Shown: positions 34,816 through 42,375 of the stretch, in pieces | Layout of the letters: each line of letters opens with the position of its first letter | Numbering within the stretch: position 1 is the first letter of the stretch | Assembly: GCA_900546775.1 (NCBI GenBank) | Contig: UREM01000009.1 | Coordinates: forward strand, 1 to 60,943 | DNA: 60,943 nt | DNA from: an uncultured Collinsella sp. | GTDB lineage: Bacteria; Actinomycetota; Coriobacteriia; Coriobacteriales; Coriobacteriaceae | Direction of reading: 5' to 3' | Notes under the pieces: generated by a model | What the model was told of the DNA's origin: nothing | What the model saw: only the letters and a program-made list of their open reading frames with translations | The model's database searches: none | Program-made: the position numbers and the translations under genes

Positions 34816-36843
34816 CTACGGACGCTCGTCGGGAGCCAGGCGCTGCATCTTGCTCACTGCCTTAAACTTGGTGAACAGCGGCACGTACTCAAAGCTCACG
34901 TTGGAGTTCTCCAGGCCGTACCAGCGCGCGGGGGTGCCGGCAGCGCGGCGGATGATGTACTTGAGCGTGATGGCCGTACGCTCGCTGGGCTCCACGTCGC
35001 TTTCGGGCGCCAGCAGCTTGCGGATCATGACGAACTTAAACGTACCGATGTTGCCCGGATCCTTGTAGACCGAGTAGTCGTGCGTCTGCGCCGGCAGCTC
35101 GCCGCTGGCAGCCAGGTCCTGAACAACCTGGCGCAGGTAAGCATTGACGCGCTGGTTGATCTTATAGCCCAGGTACAGATGCACGCGGAATACGTAGTCG
35201 GTGCCGAACGTCTCGACCGAGTAGGCAAAGGTATGCGGCTCGTCCATGGTCTCGACGTTCACGAACCACCAGGCACGAGCGCGCTTGGGGTGCTTGTCCA
35301 AAATCGAGTAGACGATATCGCGGTCGATATAGTCGGTGTTGGTGTCCTTGGTCAGGTACACGATGTTGTCGCTCACGAGCTCGTAGCGATCGTCGTCGCG
35401 CAGGCGCTTGAGCTGCGGCAGATAGCTGCGCAGCGGCAGCAGCGTAAACTGGCGCTGCTCAACCGCCGTGCCGTTGTACCAGCACACCATGATGCCCATG
35501 ATGAGCGCGGCCATAAGGATGGTGAAATAGCCGCCGTGGAAGAACTTGGTGAGCGAGCTCACAAAGAAGAAGCCCTCGAGCATAAGGAAGAAGGCGGCAA
35601 AGATCCACGGCGCGACCTTGAGATTGCGCTCCACGTGCAGATAGAAGAAGAGCAGCATTGTCGTGCACATCATGGTCAGGGTAATGGCCAGGCCGTACGC
35701 GGCCTCCATGTGCGCCGAGTTCTGGAACAGCAGCACCACGACGACGCAGCCCACGAGCATGACGTTGTTGACCATGGGGATGTAGAGCTGGCCCTTGGTC
35801 TCGGCAGGATAGAAGACCTGCATATGCGGCATGAGGTCCAGGCGGCTGGCCTCGGACACCAGCGAGAATGCGCCGGTGATGAGCGCCTGCGAGGCGATGA
35901 TGGCCGCGACGGTGGAAAGGCCGACGGCAAAGGGGCGCAGACCCGGGGCGAGCATCTGGTAGAAGGGGTTGAGGTCGGCGATACCCATGAGCTCCGGGTT
36001 GCCGGCGTTGTTGATAAGCCACGCGCCCTGGCCCATGTAGGACAGCAGCAGGCAGCACTTAACGAACGGCCAGGTGGCATAGATGTTGCCGCGGCCCACA
36101 TGGCCCATGTCGGAATAGAGCGCCTCGGCACCGGTGGTAGCGAGGAAGCAGCTGCCCAAAATCATGATGCCCGCATGGTTGTTGGGGCTCAGCAGAAAAG
36201 CGATGCCACGCAACGGGTTGAGGCACAGCAGCACCGCGGGATACTGGCAGACAAAGAACAGGCCCGTGCCGCCCAGGAACAAAAACCACAGCGTCATGAT
36301 GGGGCCGAAGGCGTGACCGATCTTGGCCGTGCCGATGCGCTGCACCAAGAAGAGCGCGATGATGATGGCAAGCGTGATGGCGACGACACGACCCTGGTCG
36401 TCACCGAGCACGGCATGGACCGCCGGGATGGTGCGCAGGCCCTCGATGGCCGTGGTGACGGTAACGGCAGGCGTCAGGATGCCGTCGGCGAGGAGCGCCG
36501 CGCCGCCCAGCATGGCGGGGATGATGAGCCACTTGCCGCAGCGCTTGACCAGGCTGTACAGGGCAAAGATGCCGCCCTCGCCGTGGTTGTCGGCGCGCAG
36601 CGAGATCAGCACGTACTTGACGGTCGTCAGCAGCGTGACCGTCCACACGACAAGGGAGAGCGCGCCGAGCACGAACTCCTGCGTGACGCTTCCGATGCCG
36701 CCGTTGCCGGCAACGAGCGCCTTGGTTACATACATGGGGCTGGTGCCGATATCGCCATACACCACGCCCAGCGTGACGAGCATCGCCGAGATGCTCACAG
36801 GAATCGCAGCGTGCGAGGCTACTTCCTTTGCCTTTTGTTCCAT
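34816..36843 (-). CDS. kup: Kup/TrkD-family potassium transporter
   Basis: A 675-residue K+/H+ symporter with about 12 helices and a soluble C-terminal third. The N-terminus shows LGVVYGDIGTSPMYVTKAL, and DNHGEGGIFALYSLV plus GDDQGRV are family landmarks. The ATG at 36843 follows GGGAGGAA. The C-terminal soluble part (about 450-675) is typical of Kup. Position upstream of the Kdp-type two-component genes on the same strand suggests that this system controls Kup expression here. Confidence 0.93.
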   Translation of the reverse strand: MEQKAKEVASHAAIPVSISAMLVTLGVVYGDIGTSPMYVTKALVAGNGGIGSVTQEFVLGALSLVVWTVTLLTTVKYVLISLRADNHGEGGIFALYSLVKRCGKWLIIPAMLGGAALLADGILTPAVTVTTAIEGLRTIPAVHAVLGDDQGRVVAITLAIIIALFLVQRIGTAKIGHAFGPIMTLWFLFLGGTGLFFVCQYPAVLLCLNPLRGIAFLLSPNNHAGIMILGSCFLATTGAEALYSDMGHVGRGNIYATWPFVKCCLLLSYMGQGAWLINNAGNPELMGIADLNPFYQMLAPGLRPFAVGLSTVAAIIASQALITGAFSLVSEASRLDLMPHMQVFYPAETKGQLYIPMVNNVMLVGCVVVVLLFQNSAHMEAAYGLAITLTMMCTTMLLFFYLHVERNLKVAPWIFAAFFLMLEGFFFVSSLTKFFHGGYFTILMAALIMGIMVCWYNGTAVEQRQFTLLPLRSYLPQLKRLRDDDRYELVSDNIVYLTKDTNTDYIDRDIVYSILDKHPKRARAWWFVNVETMDEPHTFAYSVETFGTDYVFRVHLYLGYKINQRVNAYLRQVVQDLAASGELPAQTHDYSVYKDPGNIGTFKFVMIRKLLAPESDVEPSERTAITLKYIIRRAAGTPARWYGLENSNVSFEYVPLFTKFKAVSKMQRLAPDERP

Positions 36844-36966
36844 AAGCCGGTTTCCTCCCAATTTTAACGTTCGACGGGATTATATGTAATCAGCCCATAT
36901 TTTAATGGCACCGTTTTCCCAGCTAGATAAACATTTATGCGGCCTTTAGGCCACCGCGGCGATATG

Positions 36967-37001
36967 GAATGTGACAAAGGGATGCCCCCTTTGTCACATT
37001 C
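36967..37001. repeat. GTGACAAAGGG palindrome, copy 2 / terminator
   Basis: GAATGTGACAAAGGG (36967-36981) pairs exactly with 36987-37001 around 5 nt. It lies just after the nitroreductase stop (minus strand), upstream of kup. It shares ATGTGACAAAGGG with the palindrome at 13730. Termination on the minus strand is possible, but the T-run is poor. Confidence 0.75.
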
Positions 37002-37002
37002 G

Positions 37003-37875
37003 TCATTTTCCGAGCCAGTTTTTGAACCACCACTCCATAGAGCGGCTCATCTCGGCCATAAAGGGACTCGTGTGCTTACGGGTGTAGATATCGACGACGC
37101 GCTCGCCCACCTCGCGGGCGTGCGGGCGAAACATCGCGTCCATCTCGGCCACCTGCGCATCCAAGGTCGCGGCGTCGGCGCGACAATAACGCTCCTCATG
37201 CACCAGGTTCACCACGGGATGCGCGATCGCCGGGCGCTCCTTGCGGGGCGTGCCGATGATGAGCATCGACAGCGGCATGGTATAGGGAGGCAAGTCCAGC
37301 AGCGCGGCGACTTCCTCGGCGTTCTCGACGACATCGCCGATATAGCAGCTCCCCAGCCCCAGGGCCTCGGCGGCAACCACGGCGTTTTGAGCGGCGATCA
37401 TGGCATCCTGTGCCGCGATGGCAAAGTCGCCCAGGCCCGGCGCACGACGTGGCGACTTGCCCGTGCGCTCGACAAACTCGGGCTCAAAGCAACCCACGTG
37501 CTCAAACAGATCGATCCACTTGGCATAGTCGACTACAAATATGAGTGCCCAGGGCGCCTTGGCGATCATGGGCTGATGATCGCACAGGTCGGCCAGGCGG
37601 TCCAATGTGGCCTGCTCACGAATGCTCACGATGGAATACATCATCATGGCGCCTGCCGACGGCGCACGGCTCGCCGCATGCAGAATCGCCGCCCGCTGTT
37701 CGTCGGTCACCGCCACGGGACGGTCATCGTCATCACGCGCGAAGGCACGCGTAGACGAGCGATGCTCCAAGATGTCCAGTACCGCGTTGCCCGTAGTCTC
37801 GACCGGATAGCCGTATGTATCCACGACCGCAGCTCCGTCGCTGCCCATGTCCGCCTTGCAAACCTGCTCGCTCAT
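37003..37875 (-). CDS. Nitroreductase family FMN-dependent oxidoreductase
   Basis: A 290-residue flavoprotein. EHRSSTRAF near residue 37 is the FMN-phosphate-binding start of the family, APSAGAMMMY follows, and AAEALGLGSCYIGDV is the second FMN-contacting region. GTPRKERP is the usual end of the core. About 60 extra residues follow, ending WWFKNWLGK. Possible substrates are quinones, nitroaromatics or flavins. It stands alone and is divergent from the LtaS-like gene. Confidence 0.88.
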   Translation of the reverse strand: MSEQVCKADMGSDGAAVVDTYGYPVETTGNAVLDILEHRSSTRAFARDDDDRPVAVTDEQRAAILHAASRAPSAGAMMMYSIVSIREQATLDRLADLCDHQPMIAKAPWALIFVVDYAKWIDLFEHVGCFEPEFVERTGKSPRRAPGLGDFAIAAQDAMIAAQNAVVAAEALGLGSCYIGDVVENAEEVAALLDLPPYTMPLSMLIIGTPRKERPAIAHPVVNLVHEERYCRADAATLDAQVAEMDAMFRPHAREVGERVVDIYTRKHTSPFMAEMSRSMEWWFKNWLGK

Positions 37876-38088
37876 CGCCCTACCCTCGCCATTTCTTTAA
37901 GAAGCCTTTACGTTTCCGTGTAATTCCCGTCCATTATCGCGCAGGTCGCCGCTACATTGCGCAACACCACCACGCACGCGCGTTATTATGGCTGGTTGTT
38001 GTGCGCAGTCACCAAATGCAGCGCATATCTTGGTAACAATCGGGTAAACCCCCGCTTTCGTAGGTTTTAGTTTGTGAGGAGTCTCAGC

Positions 38089-40389
38089 ATGTTCGCTGCC
38101 GCCATCTCGCTCGTCGGTCTTGCGGCGACCGTCTACCTTGTCTTGCGCGAGGCCAAGGCCATTCGCGCTCAGTCGGGCACCGTTGCCAAAAGCGCTCTTG
38201 GGTGGAGCGTCGCCTTCGGCCTGTTCCAGCTCTTTTTGACCATTTGGGGCGCCATTGGCCTCGTCGCCCAAAACGAGCCGCTCGCCTTTGTGATGCTCAT
38301 CCTGACCAATGCCATCCTCACCGGCTGCGCTTGGGCCAGCATCGCCCGCGACCGTATCGCCCCGCGCGTCTTTGCGTTTGCCGCGCCCGACGCCCCCGCT
38401 CCCACCGGCAAGCTCGCCCGTCTGCGCGGCGCCTTTGTGGGCAAACCGCTCGTCGCCGCCGTCCTGTGCCTGCTGCTCGCCGGCGTCTTTGCGCTGCTGG
38501 GCATGGAGGTCTCGTCCAACCACGACTTTACCTGGGTCTACCCCCTGTGCATCCTGCTCGAGTGGGCTATCATCACCACGCTCATGGTCGGCCTGTTCTT
38601 CCTGTTCCAGCGCCACGGCGCGGCTCCCGCGGTCCTGGCCTTTGCCCTCTTTGTCCTGGGCATTGCCGAGTTCTTTGTCATCACGTTTAAATCCATGCCC
38701 ATCCAGCCGGGCGACCTTTCGGCCATCTCCACCGCCGCCGCAGTCGCCGGCAACGGCTACACCTTCTCCATCTCGCTGTTCTGCGTGCTGTCCATGGGCT
38801 TTACCGCCATCGCCATGCTGCTATGCGAGTACGCCGGCCTGGTGGCACCGCACCGTCAAAAGGGTGCCGCCAACGCCAAGCGCATGCTGCTCATCAACCT
38901 GCTCGTGGCGGTGCTGTGCCTGGGCGGCGTGACCGCGCATGTCACGCTTATCGACTACTACAACACCCTCGGCATCACCGTCTACACCTGGCGTCCGCTC
39001 GAGAGCTACTGGCGCGAGGGCTACCTGCCTGCCTTTATTAGTGCGGCGCAGTCCATCAAGCCGCCCAAACCCGCCGACTACTCCGTCGACGATGCCAAGA
39101 CCACGCTCAAAAAGTACGCCAAGGCCTACGACAAGTCCGACGCGGCCAAGAGTGACGAGCGCACCGCCGCAAAGGAGCAATTCGACAGCGAGAAGCCCAC
39201 GGTCATCGCCATCATGAACGAGACCTTCTCGGATCTGTCCATCTACCAGAACATGCGCGCCGGCTACGAGGGCCCGCAGTACTTTAAGAACCTGTCCAAC
39301 TGCCTCAGCCGCGGCAAGCTCTATGTGAGCGCCTACGGCGGCGGTACCGCCAATACCGAGTTTGAGTTTATGACCGGCAACTCCATGGCCAACCTGGGCT
39401 CGGGCGTGTACCCCTACACCATCTACAACATGGAGACGACCGGGAACCTGGCAGAGCAGTTCAAATCGCTCGGATATTCCACCACGGCCATGCACCCCAA
39501 CCACGCGACCAACTGGAACCGCGAGAACGTCTACAAGGACTTTGGCTTTGACCAGTTCCTGTCCATCAACGATTTCCAGGGCGCCGATACCCTGCGCGGC
39601 ATGGTGACCGACCAGGCTACCTACGACAAGATTCTGGAGCTGCTCGACCAGAACGCCGATCCGCAGTTTATCTTCGACGTGACCATGCAGAACCACTCAG
39701 GCTACGACACGGGTCTGGTGCCGATCGACAAGCAGATGCACCTCAACATCGACACGACCGATCTGGACGCCAAGACCGTCGAGGACGGCACGCTGTCCGA
39801 TGTCGACGAGTACGTCTCGTGCATCGAGCAGTCCGACCAGGCGCTTCGCTACTTCCTTAACGCCTTGAGCAAGCTCGACCGCAAGGTGGTCGTGGTGTTC
39901 TGGGGCGACCACCAGCCGTTCTTCCCGTCCAAGTTCAACGATAAGTGGTTTACCGGCGAGGACGACGCCACGCACCAGGAGCGCTTGTGGCAGACCGACT
40001 ACATCATCTGGGCTAACTACGACGTCGCCGGCTGCGACCAGACGAGCGAGGTCGACGACCTGTCCACCAACTACCTGTCCACCCAGCTGATGCAGCTGAT
40101 CGGCGCCCCGCTGACCGACTACCAGAAAGCGCACATGACGCTGCGCGAGTCGCTGCCCGCCATCAACTCGGTCGGCTACGAGGACGCCAGCCTGCGTTGG
40201 GCGCTTTCCTCCAACGTCACCGGTGACGACGCCGCCGCAGCAGCCGCCACCAAGGCGCGCGAGGATTACGCCAAGATGCAGTACTACGAGATGTTCCGCG
40301 ACGGCAAGAACGTGTATACCGAGCACTTCCAGACCGAGGCCAACGAGACCGACCCCAACCTGGCACCGGGCACGACCAAGATCAAGTAG
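38089..40389 (+). CDS. LTA synthase (LtaS)/sulfatase-family membrane phosphoglycerol transferase
   Basis: A 766-residue membrane enzyme. About seven hydrophobic helices fill residues 1-300 and an extracellular sulfatase-fold domain follows. The active-site Thr420 is in GGGTANTEFEF, with EFMTGNS after it; NETFSD upstream is a metal-binding part and FWGDHQPFF supplies the late Asp-His pair. Relatives polymerise or transfer glycerol-phosphate onto a glycolipid anchor, so the GT28 gene at 8900 may supply that anchor. The C-terminal tail is Ala- and Asp-rich. The ATG at 38089 follows GAGGA. A structured 131-bp element begins 19 nt after the stop. Confidence 0.87.
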   Translation: MFAAAISLVGLAATVYLVLREAKAIRAQSGTVAKSALGWSVAFGLFQLFLTIWGAIGLVAQNEPLAFVMLILTNAILTGCAWASIARDRIAPRVFAFAAPDAPAPTGKLARLRGAFVGKPLVAAVLCLLLAGVFALLGMEVSSNHDFTWVYPLCILLEWAIITTLMVGLFFLFQRHGAAPAVLAFALFVLGIAEFFVITFKSMPIQPGDLSAISTAAAVAGNGYTFSISLFCVLSMGFTAIAMLLCEYAGLVAPHRQKGAANAKRMLLINLLVAVLCLGGVTAHVTLIDYYNTLGITVYTWRPLESYWREGYLPAFISAAQSIKPPKPADYSVDDAKTTLKKYAKAYDKSDAAKSDERTAAKEQFDSEKPTVIAIMNETFSDLSIYQNMRAGYEGPQYFKNLSNCLSRGKLYVSAYGGGTANTEFEFMTGNSMANLGSGVYPYTIYNMETTGNLAEQFKSLGYSTTAMHPNHATNWNRENVYKDFGFDQFLSINDFQGADTLRGMVTDQATYDKILELLDQNADPQFIFDVTMQNHSGYDTGLVPIDKQMHLNIDTTDLDAKTVEDGTLSDVDEYVSCIEQSDQALRYFLNALSKLDRKVVVVFWGDHQPFFPSKFNDKWFTGEDDATHQERLWQTDYIIWANYDVAGCDQTSEVDDLSTNYLSTQLMQLIGAPLTDYQKAHMTLRESLPAINSVGYEDASLRWALSSNVTGDDAAAAAATKAREDYAKMQYYEMFRDGKNVYTEHFQTEANETDPNLAPGTTKIK

Positions 40390-40408
40390 CGACACGTCTT
40401 AACTGGTT

Positions 40409-40539
40409 CGTCTGCCTGGCGGCGCGGAATGTAAGGTTCCCTGCTCGGACAGTCCTGCTCGCACGGAGAGCACATTAAGTGCTCTCCGGCTCGTGCGGAA
40501 CTCGCGATGAACCTTACATTCCGCGTCGCCAGGCAGACG
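40409..40539 (+). repeat. 131-bp structured palindromic element A, 3' of the LtaS-like gene
   Basis: Outer arms 40409-40439 and 40509-40539 are complementary over 31 bp with one G·T. A central hairpin pairs CGGAGAGCAC with GTGCTCTCCG around ATTAA (40464-40488). A short CGCA/TGCG helix joins them. Read on the minus strand, its internal single-stranded parts match element B at 40946-41072 (ATCGCGAGTTCCGCACG, CACTTAATGTG, GCAGGACTGT and GAGCAGG) while both stems differ in sequence but stay paired. Relative to its upstream gene it has the same orientation as element B. Confidence 0.8.
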
Positions 40540-40592
40540 CCTCGGTGTTGAAGCGCGGCTTGTCATGAAAGCATCCGCAACATATATAAGTT

Positions 40593-40619
40593 GAAGGCCA
40601 CATTAAGTGGCCTTCTTTA
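40593..40619 (+). terminator. Hairpin with CACATTAAGTG core and T-rich tail
   Basis: GAAGGCCAC (40593-40601) pairs exactly with 40607-40615 around ATTAA, then TTTAT. The same stem and loop form the centre of element B on the other strand. It could be the true terminator of the LtaS-like transcript. Confidence 0.7.
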
Positions 40620-40624
40620 TATTC

Positions 40625-40951
40625 GGAAAGTGTGTCCCGGAATCTGCCTTCGGAATGGGACGCAGTTTCCGCTTGAGGGCCTGTTGGGAAAGCGCATCCC
40701 ACTTCAAGAGATAATTCCGGGTCGCACTTTCCGCTAAGGCTCTCAACCGGAAAGTGCATCCCATTCCAAGCCTTAATTCCGGGACATAGTTTCCGGACAA
40801 GACATCAACCGGAAAGTGGGGACCACTCTGAGCGCCGATTCTGGGACACACTTTCCGAAACACCGCCCATCCGGAAAGCCCGTCCCGCTCTGAATACATC
40901 CGGGCATGGAATATCCGCTTATTAGGCCTTCCGTCAATAAAGGGGCGCCCT
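40625..40951. repeat. Array 1 of 62-nt hairpin units (4 full, 1 partial)
   Basis: Four 46-nt units start at 40625, 40687, 40749 and 40811, each beginning GGAAAG and ending TTTCC with TCCC...GGG inside, so each folds as an imperfect hairpin. They are separated by 16-nt linkers of different sequence, an exact 62-nt period. A fifth, incomplete unit begins at 40873 and runs into TAGGCCTTCCGTCAATAAAG and GGGGCGCCCTC. The whole array, including the order of linkers, is homologous to array 2 at 50374. No open frame is credible inside. Confidence 0.88.
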
Positions 40952-41072
40952 CCCGAGCGGCGGGCTCGAAGTTCATCGCGAGTTCCGCACGCAAAGAAGG
41001 CCACTTAATGTGGCCTTCGTCTTGCGCAGGACTGTAGAGCAGGGAACTTCGTGCCCGCCGCCCGGGAGGGCG
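40946..41072 (-). repeat. 127-bp structured palindromic element B, 3' of the fibre operon
   Basis: Arms 40946-40974 and 41044-41072 pair over 29 bp with two mismatches. The central hairpin GAAGGCCAC-TTAAT-GTGGCCTTC spans 40996-41018, and CGCAA/TTGCG forms a helix around it. It begins 19 nt after the stop of the last fibre gene on the minus strand, the same distance as element A from the LtaS-like gene. It shares the internal conserved segments of element A. Confidence 0.8.
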
Positions 41073-41091
41073 TTGCGTTTAGAAGATGAAC

Positions 41092-41790
41092 CTAGCGCTT
41101 ATCCCTCCGGGACAAAAGAAGTGCGGCTATAAATGCGATGATTGCAAGTGTCAGCAACACCAAAAGCAACGTGAGCGTGTTGTCGCCCGTTGCCGCCAGA
41201 CCAAGCAAGCCGGGCTTCTTGCTGTCAGCAGACTGCACGGGAATCTTCTCGCCATCGTCCTCGGCGGTAATCTCCCAGCGAATGGTCTTGTTTGCGTCGG
41301 CAACCTCGTTGCCCACCGATGTCGGAACGTTTAGCTGCAAATTAAGCACCGTGCTGCCATCGCTCGTAAACGTGGCGATTTGCGTGGGATAAGCGAACGC
41401 GCTGCCCGGTGTTCCTGTCTGGAGCCAACCTGCAGAGCCATCGCCCGCCGACGCCGTTAGGGTAATGGGCGACAGCAGGCGTGCCGTCTCGTGATCGACA
41501 ACGGCACGCACAAACACGCGCACCTGGGACTTTACGCCCGTGGCACGAATCTCTATCTGCTGATCACGCACATCGCCAGGCATCAGATCTTTAAAGGCCA
41601 AAAACAGATCGGGCTCCCCCGAGGAGTCCGTCGCCCCCGAGACCGTCAGCTGACGCGCATTTCCGTCATAGGCAATCGCGGGAGTATCGGCAAACGCACG
41701 GGCGGGAACAGCGAGCGCGACCACGCAGAAAATGGCCGCGACCATGCAACGCAAGGAGCGCGCAACACCTTTACGAATCGGGAACGCCAT
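41092..41790 (-). CDS. Secreted surface protein with LAATG sorting signal
   Basis: A 232-residue exported protein. A signal peptide (about 1-35, ending ARAFA) is followed by a beta-rich domain of about 150 residues, then GLLGLAATGD, a hydrophobic segment LTLLLVLLTLAIIAFIAALL and the basic end SRRDKR. LAxTG is the motif used by class E sortases of actinobacteria. It is the last gene of the SipW locus, 2 nt after the previous stop, so it may anchor the fibre to the wall. No sortase gene is in the window. Confidence 0.82.
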   Translation of the reverse strand: MAFPIRKGVARSLRCMVAAIFCVVALAVPARAFADTPAIAYDGNARQLTVSGATDSSGEPDLFLAFKDLMPGDVRDQQIEIRATGVKSQVRVFVRAVVDHETARLLSPITLTASAGDGSAGWLQTGTPGSAFAYPTQIATFTSDGSTVLNLQLNVPTSVGNEVADANKTIRWEITAEDDGEKIPVQSADSKKPGLLGLAATGDNTLTLLLVLLTLAIIAFIAALLLSRRDKR

Positions 41791-41792
41791 AC

Positions 41793-42374
41793 TTACGCAC
41801 CTCCATGCGGCGGCACCAGCACGTCATTCTCGACCGAGCAACCCCATGCGTCGTGCACGGCCTCATCGGGCGTCGCCTGGACCGCCTGAGTGGAGATATC
41901 CACGACAAGATTGCGACCTTCGGTTGCCTTGAGCTCGGTAACCCTATTAATGAGCACGCCGGTTTCCGCGCCGGGAGCGACGGGCGACGTCCAGTAATAG
42001 AACCCGTCGCTCGCCTTAACCCAGTTATAAGCCGAGTTCGCGCCCGAGGCATCAGCCACGCTCCACGCAATCTCGTAATCCGCCTCACCCTTCGGCTCCT
42101 CCTTCGGCTCATCCCACAGGCGTGCGCCATCCTGGTCCTGCCAGTAGATATCCACTGCAGCACGAATATAGGCGGGCGCGGTACCCGTGTTCTTCGCCTT
42201 GACATCGCTTTTCACTTTGCCGTTGAGCGTTTCCTGAACCGATGGCGTCACCGACCCGATGCCGAACTGGTTGACCAGCACGCCCGTAACCGAAAGCCAG
42301 GCCAACGTGCCTGCCGTACCGGCCAGGAGGATAACCCCCACCAGCAAGGCGATGATGCGCTTGCGCTTGGACAT
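41793..42374 (-). CDS. TasA/camelysin-like SipW-dependent exported protein
   Basis: A 193-residue protein with the SipW-type signal peptide: basic start MSKRKR, a hydrophobic core LLVGVILLAGTAGTLAWL and then the LVNQFGIGSVTP strand, as in TasA/camelysin proteins. The mature part includes GTAPAYIRAAVDIYW, YYWTSPVAPGAETG and LVVDISTQAVQA, a beta sandwich. It is very similar in plan to the 47842 protein (both end with an IDVQAVQA/ISTQAVQA strand). It probably is a minor fibre subunit or adaptor. The giant gene ends 2 nt before it. Confidence 0.8.
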   Translation of the reverse strand: MSKRKRIIALLVGVILLAGTAGTLAWLSVTGVLVNQFGIGSVTPSVQETLNGKVKSDVKAKNTGTAPAYIRAAVDIYWQDQDGARLWDEPKEEPKGEADYEIAWSVADASGANSAYNWVKASDGFYYWTSPVAPGAETGVLINRVTELKATEGRNLVVDISTQAVQATPDEAVHDAWGCSVENDVLVPPHGGA

Positions 42375-42375
42375 G

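Noticed and set aside
35080..36867. Long plus-strand frame opposite kup
   Set aside because: Low-complexity Glu/His/Arg-rich translation, no ribosome site, antisense to a clear Kup.
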